Assembly (NCBI GenBank): GCA_035293565.1 | Contig: DATGMP010000070.1 | Location: 1-64,000 of the forward strand | Reading direction: 5' to 3' | Length of the DNA: 64,000 nt | Origin: DATGMP01 sp035293565 | GTDB taxonomy: Bacteria > Pseudomonadota > Alphaproteobacteria > BOG-932 > Roseiterribacteraceae | Made by a program: the position numbers and the translations under genes | Shown here: one piece after another, positions 18,479 to 26,103 of the stretch | Layout: each line of letters begins with the position of its first letter | Numbering within the stretch: position 1 is the first letter of the stretch | The notes under the pieces: generated by a model | Told to the model about the DNA's origin: nothing | What the model saw: the letters and a program-made list of their open reading frames with translations, nothing else | The model's database searches: none

Positions 18479-18897
18479 CCCGCCCCTGCAGCAACGCCCA
18501 GCCATTTCTTCACGATGGCCTTTTCCGCGGGCCCCATCGCCGCGAAGCGCGCAATCGCTTCCTGCCACAGCGCCTTGAGGTCGAGCGATTTGAGCTTCGC
18601 CTTCTGCTCCGGCGACAGCGAAGCCCATTCGGCCTTGAGCTGGGCTTTGGTCGAGGGCGACAGGCCCTGGATCGCGGCTTCGAGCTCGCCGGGCGACATG
18701 GCCATCAGCTCGTCCAGGCTCTTGGTCTGGAGCTCCTGGCGAATGCGGTCCTGGACTTCGGGCGGCAGCTTCTGGATGGCGGCGTGAAGCTGACCGGGCG
18801 GCGTCGCGAGAAGCTGGTCGATGGGATCAGCAGCAAGGGGAAACGCAGCGAAAAGCGCCACCCCCATGAGAATGCCGAGGACGACGCGGTTTCTCAT
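18463..18897 (-). CDS. Small exported helical protein, unrecognised
   Basis: The 144-residue protein has a signal peptide (MRNRVVLGILMGVALFAAFPLAA) and a mature helical part rich in Leu, Lys, Gln and Pro with short repeated phrases such as LPPEVQDRIRQEL, MSPGELEAAI and LSPEQKAKLKSL. This layout resembles the DUF3106-like proline-helix repeat proteins, but I cannot place it with confidence. Start 18897 has GAGGGGG upstream. It begins 10 nt after the TetR gene, so the two may be co-transcribed. It overlaps the convergent CorC-type gene. Confidence 0.7.
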   Translation of the reverse strand: MRNRVVLGILMGVALFAAFPLAADPIDQLLATPPGQLHAAIQKLPPEVQDRIRQELQTKSLDELMAMSPGELEAAIQGLSPSTKAQLKAEWASLSPEQKAKLKSLDLKALWQEAIARFAAMGPAEKAIVKKWLGVAAGAGQATP

Positions 18898-18907
18898 TTC
18901 GGCCCCC

Positions 18908-19624
18908 TCACATGCCTTGCCCGCCATACTCCTCAATGAAGCGGGCGAAATCGCGCGCTATGATACCGATCGCGAGTTCTTCGTCTATGTCCCATCCCCG
19001 GAGCACGAGCAGGTAGCAAAAGCTGCTCAGATTCTCGATCAGCAGCAGCGCCGCGGTTTCGGCGCGCCGACCCTCGGGCTGGCCTGAGGCCGCCAGGCGA
19101 AAAGCCGGAATTCCGATCGCCAGCCGGCCGATATATTCGTGCGCGAGGCACTTCAGTATCGGGAAGAATTCCGGCTCCGCGCCCGAAACTTCCAGCAGCA
19201 GCACCATGAAAGGGCTGGTCTCGCGATACATGCGGAGATGGTGTCGGATCCAATTCTCGATTTCGGAAATCGTCGGTGCGCTGGTTCGGCCGAGCTCCTC
19301 GTAAAGGTCGAGAAACGTCGGCTTGAACTGCTCGATCAGCCCTTTGGCGACATCGAACACGCTGCTGAAATGGCGATAGAAGGTGGCCCGGCCGATATCG
19401 GCGCGGCGCAATATATCGTCGACCGTGGTCGCGGGATACGAATTCTCGATAAAGGCTCGCTCCGCCGCGTCCAAGATTTTCTGTCGGCTTGCGAGGCTTT
19501 GCTCTTCCTGCAGCGCGCTGCGGCCGCGCGGCCGCGTTCGGGTCGCAATCTTGCGACCTGTCCGCAACTCCCCCCTGTCCAATCCCAACGATCGTTGGGT
19601 GCCCCCGACCGCCATAAAACGCAT
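18908..19624 (-). CDS. TetR-family transcriptional regulator
   Basis: The 238-residue protein has a TetR helix-turn-helix domain (about residues 45-100): RQKILDAAERAFIENSYPATTVDDIL, then RADIGRATFYRHFSS. The C-terminal ligand/dimer domain is helical and not assignable. About 40 basic N-terminal residues precede the domain, so the true start may be internal; no clear Shine-Dalgarno marks 19624 or 19615. It lies immediately downstream of the four receptor genes and in the same orientation, so it may regulate them, but it has its own upstream region and the last receptor gene ends in a terminator. Confidence 0.88.
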   Translation of the reverse strand: MRFMAVGGTQRSLGLDRGELRTGRKIATRTRPRGRSALQEEQSLASRQKILDAAERAFIENSYPATTVDDILRRADIGRATFYRHFSSVFDVAKGLIEQFKPTFLDLYEELGRTSAPTISEIENWIRHHLRMYRETSPFMVLLLEVSGAEPEFFPILKCLAHEYIGRLAIGIPAFRLAASGQPEGRRAETAALLLIENLSSFCYLLVLRGWDIDEELAIGIIARDFARFIEEYGGQGM

Positions 19625-19741
19625 GATACGGGATCGGGATTATTGGGCAAGACTTTCAAAGAACGAGCGTAAACGCCCCTTCTGTGGCGCATTTCATTGG
19701 CGCAAGCAGTAATTGTGCTCGCCATTGTTTACGCATACAGC

Positions 19742-19767
19742 AAAACGGCGCGCCCGAAGGAGCGCCG
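19742..19767 (-). terminator. Terminator after receptor gene 1
   Basis: CGGCGC and GCGCCG arms (with an inner CC/GG pair) are followed on the minus strand by TTTT. It is close in sequence to the hairpins after the other three receptor genes. Confidence 0.75.
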
Positions 19768-19791
19768 CTGCAGTGAAGGATGCGCGCGCTT

Positions 19792-22674
19792 TTACGAGGT
19801 CGGGCCGCCGCCATAGACGATCTCGACCCGACGGTTCTGCGGCTCGCGAACCCCATCGGCCGTCGGCACCAGAGGATCGCGCTTGCCCTTGGCCACTAGC
19901 GAGATCTCGTCGGACGAGATGCCCTTGGCCTCGAGCTCCGATGCAACCGCTTCCGCCCGACGCCGGGAGAGGCGCATATTGTAGGCGTCCGATCCCACCG
20001 TGTCGGTATGGCCGGTGACCGTGATCTGCGTCACATGCGCGGGCCCAGCATTGGCCGCTGCCTGGTCGACGATGTTGCGGCCTTCCATGGTCAGCGCCGA
20101 CTTGTTGAAGTCGAAGAACACCTGATAGCTCTTCGCCGCCTGCTGTACCGGCGCCGGTGCAGGCGGAGCCGAAGACGCAGGCTCGGCCGGCGCGGCCCCC
20201 TCCTCATGCTGCGAGCCGCCGAAGCGATAACGCATCGTGAAGCCGAACATACGGGGCGCGTTGTAGACGAGCGACGTGAAGCCGAGCTGCCCATAGATCG
20301 GGAAGCCGCCGACGACATGCGTCGTGTCGAGCGCGTTCGTCATCCAGAACGCGCCGTCGAAGGTCGACTCGAAGATGTTGTTCCAGTCGACTCTGACATC
20401 GAGCTGATCATAGGAGGGCATGATCGGATAGATCTCGCCCGACTGGATGCTGAGATACTGGTGTCCGTACCAGGAATAGGTCGCCGACAGAGCGACGTCG
20501 CCGTAGGACTCGTCGATCGGCAGGTGATAGGTGCCGGTCACGCCCCACTGCCATTTCGGCGTGTACTGGAAGGGCGGATGTTCCGCCGTCACGCCGAAAC
20601 CCTGCGGGTAGTTGTTGTATTGCGCGAACAGGTAGGAGAAGTGCGGCGCGATCTCGACACCCTTGTAGGGTACGAACGAGCCTTCGAACTCCATGCCCTC
20701 CAGCGTCGCCGTGGCGGCGTTCTGATACAGCGAGTTGACGTGCGTGTTGCCCTGCGCGTCGACGACCGACACCAGCTCCTGAACCTGAATGTCCTTATAG
20801 TCGGTATGGAACAGGTCGAAATTCGTCCGACCGTGCACGCCCATGAAATCCCAATCCGCCTTGGTGCCGATTTCGACGTCGGTCACGTGCTCGGGCTGGA
20901 ACTTCTCGTCGGCCGCCGGGACATTGAGGTTGAAGCCGCCGGGACGATAGGCGTTGCCGGAGCGCACATAGACCAGGACTTGCGGCGTGAGCTGCTCTTC
21001 CAGGCTGACATTCCAGCCGGGCGACTGGAAGTTGCCCGACGCCGAGATATGGCAGTTGTTGTCGAAGCCGACGATAGGCGCGCAGTTCTGCGCGATGCCG
21101 GCCGCGTTGCGCGTGATGGCGTTGATGTTGTTCGTCCCCTCTTCCTCGGTATCGACATAATCCCAGGTGTAGCGATACCCGGCTTCGAGCTTCAGGCCGT
21201 CGACCCAGTCGGAGAAGTCATAGATGCCGTGGACGAAAGCCGCCTGACTGCGGGCCGCCTCGTTGAAATGATAGTAGGACGGGTTGCCGACCGCCGTTGA
21301 GCCGAGCAGCGTGGAGCCCAGCGGGTGATCATATTCAAGATAGCCGCCGACCAACCACGAGAGCCTGCTGCCGAGCGCCTTGCCCTCGAGCCGGATCTCC
21401 TCGGTGTACTGGACCGAGTTGTCGCCCCATTCCCGATTGTTGGCGAGGGCGCCGTTCGGGCCGGAGTTGCCGATATTGAGCACCGGAAGATAGGCGCCGA
21501 AATCGTCGGTGGTCGCGAGCTGCTTGAAGATACGCGCGGCGGCGATGTTCTTCAGCGTCAGATCGTCGGTGATGTCCCAGGTCGCGACATCGGTGAAGCC
21601 GTAGAGATAATCCTTGCCGATGCCTTGAACCGAATGGCCGAGCTCGGTGCGCACGCCGAGCTGCTGCTGCTGGGCGACGACGGAGGATATGTTCGGGAAG
21701 AAGGAGAAGGCACCGGCGCCGAGACCGGCGATCACCGTCGGTATCTGGGTCGCGGGATTGAACAATCCGGTGTAGGCCGGGCCCCGGCCCAGCGTGAGCG
21801 GAAGCGTTCCGAGCGGCCCCAGCGGTATCGCTCCGAGCGTGAAATTCGGGTTGACGTAGCGAACGATCGAGGACGAGCCGTTGCTGTCCTGCCAATAGCC
21901 GTCGTAAACGAGGTAGTTTTCGAAATCGTCGGTTGGCCGGAATGTCACGCCGACCCGCCATGAATAGTAGTTGACGTTGTCGTAGTCCTTGCCGGTGAAA
22001 TAATCCTTCGTGTAGCCGTCGCGCTGCTGCGTCTGGCCCGCGATGCGGACGAGCAGCTTGTCCTCGACGATCGGGACGTTGACGGCGCCCTCGATCTCCT
22101 TGTCGCCATAATTGCCGAAGGTCACCTGAGCGTAGCCCTCGAAATCATTCTGCGGCTTCTTGGGTTCGATCGAGATCAGGCCGCCGATCGAGTTCTTGCC
22201 GAACAACGTGCCCTGGGGCCCCTTGTCGACCTCGAGGTGGTCGAGGTCGTAATAGAAGCCCTGCGACAGGCCGTGCGTCAGGCCCGTGCCGTTCTGGTAG
22301 TCGACGGCGCCCAGCGGCACCTCGGCGAAATAGACCACTGAGCCCGGGAGGCCGCGAAGCCTGGTCTGGCTCGAATAGGGCGCATTCGCGTCGGACTGGC
22401 TTTGGCTCACCGCCAGCGACGGAACGACATTCGCCAGATCGTGGACGTCCTGAATGCGCTTTTCCTGAATATCGGCCTGGCTGAAGGCCGTGACGGCGAC
22501 AGGAACGGACTGGAGCCGCTCTTCCTTGCGGCGCGCCGTCACGACGATTTCTTCGAGGCCCGACGGAGCCTCGGCCGCGGGCTGATCCGTCGCCTGCGCC
22601 ATGACCGGTTGAGCCGCGGTCAACGCGAAGAAGCTCGCCGAGCCGCACAGCGCCAGGACAAATCTGGATTGCAT
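19792..22674 (-). CDS. TonB-dependent receptor fused to OmpA-like domain, copy 1
   Basis: The 960-residue outer-membrane protein has a signal peptide (about residues 1-26), a TonB-box-like EEIVVTARR (41-49), a plug domain (about 50-170) and a 22-strand-type beta-barrel ending near residue 830 at an aromatic FGFTMRYRF. A Pro/Ala-rich linker and an OmpA C-terminal domain (849-960) follow: FFDFNKSAL, VTGHTDTVGSDAYNMRLSRRRA and PQNRRVEIVY. The barrel would import a substrate using TonB energy; the OmpA domain would bind peptidoglycan. That extra domain is not part of the usual receptor layout. A loop near residue 530 has paired Cys. Start 22674 has GGGAGGG. The substrate cannot be inferred. Confidence 0.92.
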   Translation of the reverse strand: MQSRFVLALCGSASFFALTAAQPVMAQATDQPAAEAPSGLEEIVVTARRKEERLQSVPVAVTAFSQADIQEKRIQDVHDLANVVPSLAVSQSQSDANAPYSSQTRLRGLPGSVVYFAEVPLGAVDYQNGTGLTHGLSQGFYYDLDHLEVDKGPQGTLFGKNSIGGLISIEPKKPQNDFEGYAQVTFGNYGDKEIEGAVNVPIVEDKLLVRIAGQTQQRDGYTKDYFTGKDYDNVNYYSWRVGVTFRPTDDFENYLVYDGYWQDSNGSSSIVRYVNPNFTLGAIPLGPLGTLPLTLGRGPAYTGLFNPATQIPTVIAGLGAGAFSFFPNISSVVAQQQQLGVRTELGHSVQGIGKDYLYGFTDVATWDITDDLTLKNIAAARIFKQLATTDDFGAYLPVLNIGNSGPNGALANNREWGDNSVQYTEEIRLEGKALGSRLSWLVGGYLEYDHPLGSTLLGSTAVGNPSYYHFNEAARSQAAFVHGIYDFSDWVDGLKLEAGYRYTWDYVDTEEEGTNNINAITRNAAGIAQNCAPIVGFDNNCHISASGNFQSPGWNVSLEEQLTPQVLVYVRSGNAYRPGGFNLNVPAADEKFQPEHVTDVEIGTKADWDFMGVHGRTNFDLFHTDYKDIQVQELVSVVDAQGNTHVNSLYQNAATATLEGMEFEGSFVPYKGVEIAPHFSYLFAQYNNYPQGFGVTAEHPPFQYTPKWQWGVTGTYHLPIDESYGDVALSATYSWYGHQYLSIQSGEIYPIMPSYDQLDVRVDWNNIFESTFDGAFWMTNALDTTHVVGGFPIYGQLGFTSLVYNAPRMFGFTMRYRFGGSQHEEGAAPAEPASSAPPAPAPVQQAAKSYQVFFDFNKSALTMEGRNIVDQAAANAGPAHVTQITVTGHTDTVGSDAYNMRLSRRRAEAVASELEAKGISSDEISLVAKGKRDPLVPTADGVREPQNRRVEIVYGGGPTS

Positions 22675-22708
22675 ATTAACCCTCCCTTACGACTCGCGTA
22701 GCGAGTCG

Positions 22709-22723
22709 ATTCAGTGACTGAAT
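22709..22723. promoter_or_regulatory. Short palindrome in leader of receptor gene 1
   Basis: ATTCAGT and ACTGAAT are perfect 7-bp arms around one G, about 35 nt upstream of the start codon of copy 1. A second stem, GACTCGC/GCGAGTC, lies next to it at 22691-22707. Neither is found in the other three leaders, so this could be an operator or RNA structure specific to this gene. Confidence 0.35.
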
Positions 22724-22787
22724 GCCCGGAAAAAGCCGGCCGATTCGCGGCTCTAGCGACGATTGCGCCCGGGAGCTGAGCGCCCCG

Positions 22788-22815
22788 GATATGATAGAAT
22801 AGATCGTTCTGTCAA
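22788..22815 (-). promoter_or_regulatory. Promoter of receptor gene 1
   Basis: On the minus strand TTGACA (22815-22810) is followed after 16 nt by CATATC (22793-22788). The same design is present upstream of all four receptor genes. It gives a leader of about 105 nt. This copy has the weakest -10. Confidence 0.6.
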
Positions 22816-22883
22816 TCTGTCTCGGCGATTTCTTGCGTCCGCCTGTGGTCCAAATGCAACGGTCCCTGAGTAGCGCTCAATGC

Positions 22884-22909
22884 AAAACGGCGCCCCCGAA
22901 GGAGCGCCG
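22884..22909 (-). terminator. Terminator after receptor gene 2
   Basis: CGGCGC and GCGCCG arms, with TTTT on the minus strand after the stem. The flanking 60 bases are nearly identical to the region after copy 1. Confidence 0.75.
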
Positions 22910-22933
22910 CTGCAGTGAAGGATGCGCGCGTTT

Positions 22934-25822
22934 TTACGAGGTCGGGCCGCCGCCATAGACGATCTCGACCCGACGGTTCTGCGGCTCGCGCACCCCATCG
23001 GCCGTCGGCACCAGAGGATCGCGCTTGCCCTTGGCCACCAGCGTGATCTCCTCGGACGAGATGCCCTTGGCTTCGAGCTCCGCCGCGACCGATTCCGCCC
23101 GGCGGCGCGAAAGACGCATATTGTACGCGTCCGATCCCACCGTGTCGGTATGGCCGGTGACCGTGATCCGGGTCACATGCGCCGGCCCTGCATTGGTCGC
23201 AGCCTGATCGACGATGGTCCGGCCTTCCGGCGTCAGCGCCGATTTGTTGAAGTCGAAGAACACCTGATAGCTCTTGGCCGCCTGCTGTACCGGCGCCGGT
23301 GCAGGCGGAGCCGACGACGCAGGCTCGCCCGCTGCCGCTTCCTCATGCTCCGTCCCGGGTCCGAACTTATAAGTCAGAGAGAAGCCGAACATCCGCGGAG
23401 CGTTGTAGGTGACCGACGTGAAGCCGAGCTGCGTATAGATCGGCGTTACGCCCACCAAATGCAGATTGTCCTGCGCGTTCGTCATGAAGAAGCCCGCATC
23501 GAAATTGCTTCCCATGATGTTCGTCCAATCGATGTTGATATCGATGTTCTCGTAGGAAGGCAGAATCGTCAGCGGCTCGCCCACGAGCGACGTTGCATAT
23601 TGATGGCCATACCAGGAGTAGGTCGCCGAGATCGCGATGTCGCCCAGCGCCGGATCGAGCGGCAGGTGATAGGTGCCTCTCACCGCATACTGCCATTTCG
23701 GCACATAGTAGAAGGGCGGCGCTTTGCTGTTCACCTGGCCGAAGGCCGTCGGATACTTGTCGTATTGGGAGAAGATGTAGGAGGCGTGCGGCGCGATCTC
23801 GAGGCCTTCGACGGGAACGAAGGTGGCTTCGAGCTCGCCGCCTTCCAGCGTGGCGCTCGCGGCGTTCTGGGTCTCGGATGCGGCGTGCGCATTGCCCTGG
23901 CTGTCGACGACCTGCACCAGCTGGGCGACCTGGATCGCCTTGTAGTCGGTGTGGAAGAGGTCGCCGTTGGTCCGTCCATGGATGCCCATGAACTCCCAAT
24001 CCGACTTGGCGCCGATCTCGACGTCGGTGACGTGCTCGGGCTTCAGATTCTGGAATTGCGGCAGCACCTGCGGGTTCGTCCCGCCCGGGCGATAGGCGTT
24101 CCCCGATCGGACATAGAGCATCGTGTCGGGCGTGAGCTGCTCTTCGAGGCCGAGGTTCCAGCCATAAGAGCTGAAATGCGTATCGGAACCGACGGCGCAA
24201 TTATTGTCGAATCCCTGCGGCGGTGCGCAGTTTTGCGCGATGCCGGCTGCGTTGCGCGTGATCGCATCGGCACCGTTGGTGCCGTGCTCCTGAACCGACA
24301 CATAATCCCAGGTGTAGCGGTAGCCGGCATTGAACTTCAGACCTTCGACGAGGTCGGAGAGGTCGTAGATGCCGTGGGCGAAGACCGCTTCGCTGCGGGT
24401 CGAATCGTGGAAGTGATAATAGGAGACGTTGCCGACGGCGGCCGACGGCAGCAGCGTGTCGCCCAACGGATGATCATAGAGCAGGAAGCCGCCCACGACC
24501 CAGCTCAGCTTCTCATCCAGCGCCTTTCCAAGGATCTGGAGCTCTTCCGTATACTGGACCGAGTTCTCGCCCCAGCTGGTGTTGTTGGTCGGATCGCCGA
24601 TATTGAGGATCGGCAGGCCTGTGCCGGTGAACTCGTCCGTCGCGAGCTGCTTCACGACGCGCGCGGCGGCAATGTTCTTGATCGTCAGATCGTCGGTCGC
24701 GTCCCAGCGTGCAACGTCGGTAAAGCCATAGAAATAATCCTTGCCGAGCTCGGCGACCGAATGGCCGACGATCGCACGCGGACCGAGCGCCTGCTGCTGC
24801 GCGAAGATCGACGCGAGAGTCGGATAGAAGGACAAGGAAGGCTGGCCGCCGGCGGCTTTGGTGCCCAGCAGCGAAAGAAAGGTTGGAACCGACGTCGCCG
24901 GATTTTCGAGAGCGGCAAGACCTGGACCATTGCCGAGCGTCAACGGCACGTTGCCGAGGATCGGCAACGGAATCTGGGCAAAGGTGAATCCGGGGTTGAT
25001 GTATTTGAGGATCTCCCCGCCGCCATTGGTGTGCTGGTAGTAGCCGTCATAGACCAGGTAATTCTCGAAATCATCGGTCGGCCGGAACGTCACGCCGATA
25101 CGCCAGGAATAGTAATCGACGTTGTCCAGATCCTTGCCGTTCGACTGATCGATCGTATAGCCGTCGCGCTGCTGCACCTGCCCCGCCACGCGCACGAGCA
25201 GCTTGTCCTGGACGACCGGGACGTTAATCGCGCCCTCGAATTCATGCAGGTTGTAATTGCCGAAGGTGATCTTGCCATAGCCTTCGAAATCGTTCGTCGG
25301 CTGCTTCGGCATGATCGAGATGAGACCGCCGATCGAGTTCCTGCCGAAGAGCGTGCCTTGCGGGCCCTTATCGACCTCGACGTGGTCGAGGTCGTAGTAA
25401 TAGCCCTGTCCCAGCCCGTGGGTCAGACCGGTCGTCGGGTTGTAGTCGGTGTCGCCGAGCGGAACTTCATTGAAATAGATCACCGTGCCGGGCAGCCCGC
25501 GCAGGCGGAATTGACCCGAATAGAGCGCGTTGGCGTCCGAAGACTGGGTGCTGATCGACAGCGAGGGCACATTTCGGGAGAGGTCGCGAACCTCCGTGAT
25601 GTGCTGCCGCTCCAGATCAGCCTGGCTGAAGGCCGTGATCGCGACCGGGACGGTCTGCACGCGCTCTTCCTTGCGGCGCGCCGTGACGACGATTTCCTCG
25701 AGATTGCTCCCGCCCTCGGCGGCCGTGGCCTGCGCCGGAGCCTGAGCGACCGCCGGTTGGGCGGCTACGAGAACGAGTACACTGGCGGTAGAGAGAAGCG
25801 CCGGGACAAGACGCGCGAGCAT
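22934..25822 (-). CDS. TonB-dependent receptor fused to OmpA-like domain, copy 2
   Basis: This 962-residue paralogue has the same order: signal peptide (LVAAQPAVAQ), TonB-box-like EEIVVTARRKEERVQ, plug, barrel ending FGFSLTYKF, linker, and OmpA-like domain (851-962). The last roughly 110 codons are nearly identical to copy 1, even at silent sites. Start 25822 was chosen over a Met at 25849, because GGGAGGG lies about 8 nt upstream and the signal peptide then begins at MLARLVPALL. The barrel loops differ from copy 1, so substrate range probably differs. It has its own promoter and terminator. Confidence 0.92.
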   Translation of the reverse strand: MLARLVPALLSTASVLVLVAAQPAVAQAPAQATAAEGGSNLEEIVVTARRKEERVQTVPVAITAFSQADLERQHITEVRDLSRNVPSLSISTQSSDANALYSGQFRLRGLPGTVIYFNEVPLGDTDYNPTTGLTHGLGQGYYYDLDHVEVDKGPQGTLFGRNSIGGLISIMPKQPTNDFEGYGKITFGNYNLHEFEGAINVPVVQDKLLVRVAGQVQQRDGYTIDQSNGKDLDNVDYYSWRIGVTFRPTDDFENYLVYDGYYQHTNGGGEILKYINPGFTFAQIPLPILGNVPLTLGNGPGLAALENPATSVPTFLSLLGTKAAGGQPSLSFYPTLASIFAQQQALGPRAIVGHSVAELGKDYFYGFTDVARWDATDDLTIKNIAAARVVKQLATDEFTGTGLPILNIGDPTNNTSWGENSVQYTEELQILGKALDEKLSWVVGGFLLYDHPLGDTLLPSAAVGNVSYYHFHDSTRSEAVFAHGIYDLSDLVEGLKFNAGYRYTWDYVSVQEHGTNGADAITRNAAGIAQNCAPPQGFDNNCAVGSDTHFSSYGWNLGLEEQLTPDTMLYVRSGNAYRPGGTNPQVLPQFQNLKPEHVTDVEIGAKSDWEFMGIHGRTNGDLFHTDYKAIQVAQLVQVVDSQGNAHAASETQNAASATLEGGELEATFVPVEGLEIAPHASYIFSQYDKYPTAFGQVNSKAPPFYYVPKWQYAVRGTYHLPLDPALGDIAISATYSWYGHQYATSLVGEPLTILPSYENIDINIDWTNIMGSNFDAGFFMTNAQDNLHLVGVTPIYTQLGFTSVTYNAPRMFGFSLTYKFGPGTEHEEAAAGEPASSAPPAPAPVQQAAKSYQVFFDFNKSALTPEGRTIVDQAATNAGPAHVTRITVTGHTDTVGSDAYNMRLSRRRAESVAAELEAKGISSEEITLVAKGKRDPLVPTADGVREPQNRRVEIVYGGGPTS

Positions 25823-25924
25823 GAAAACCCTCCCATTCGGCGAACCCATTGGATTTGCCGACGAATTTCTGAGGTTGATCTAATGTCGTCCGGGGAATGC
25901 CGGGCGAATCGTGAGGCAGCAAGC

Positions 25925-25952
25925 CTTATGGTGGAACAGAGGGTCGTGTCAA
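25925..25952 (-). promoter_or_regulatory. Promoter of receptor gene 2
   Basis: TTGACA (25952-25947), 16 nt, CATAAG (25930-25925) on the minus strand, about 100 nt upstream of the start. Matches the shared design. Confidence 0.65.
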
Positions 25953-26053
25953 TCTGTCCCGCCTATTTCACGATCGGATACAAAATGTCTGTTGCTTTCC
26001 GGCCACGGTCCGATGCGAGGGGTCAGTTGGGCATGACCCGTAGCGCATAAAGA

Positions 26054-26080
26054 AACGGCGCTCCCGGAAGGAGCGCCGTT
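26054..26080 (-). terminator. Terminator after receptor gene 3
   Basis: AACGGCGCTCC and GGAGCGCCGTT are perfect 11-bp arms around CGGAA. On the minus strand the stem is followed by TCTTTATG, a T-rich tail. Confidence 0.75.
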
Positions 26081-26103
26081 GCAGTGAGCGGTCTTGAGCC
26101 GCT

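Noticed and set aside
22922..26050. Very long plus-strand open frame (1042 codons) opposite receptor gene 2
   Set aside because: It mirrors the receptor, is Arg-rich without a known domain, and no ribosome-binding site or homology is evident. Long antisense frames are expected in GC-rich genes.
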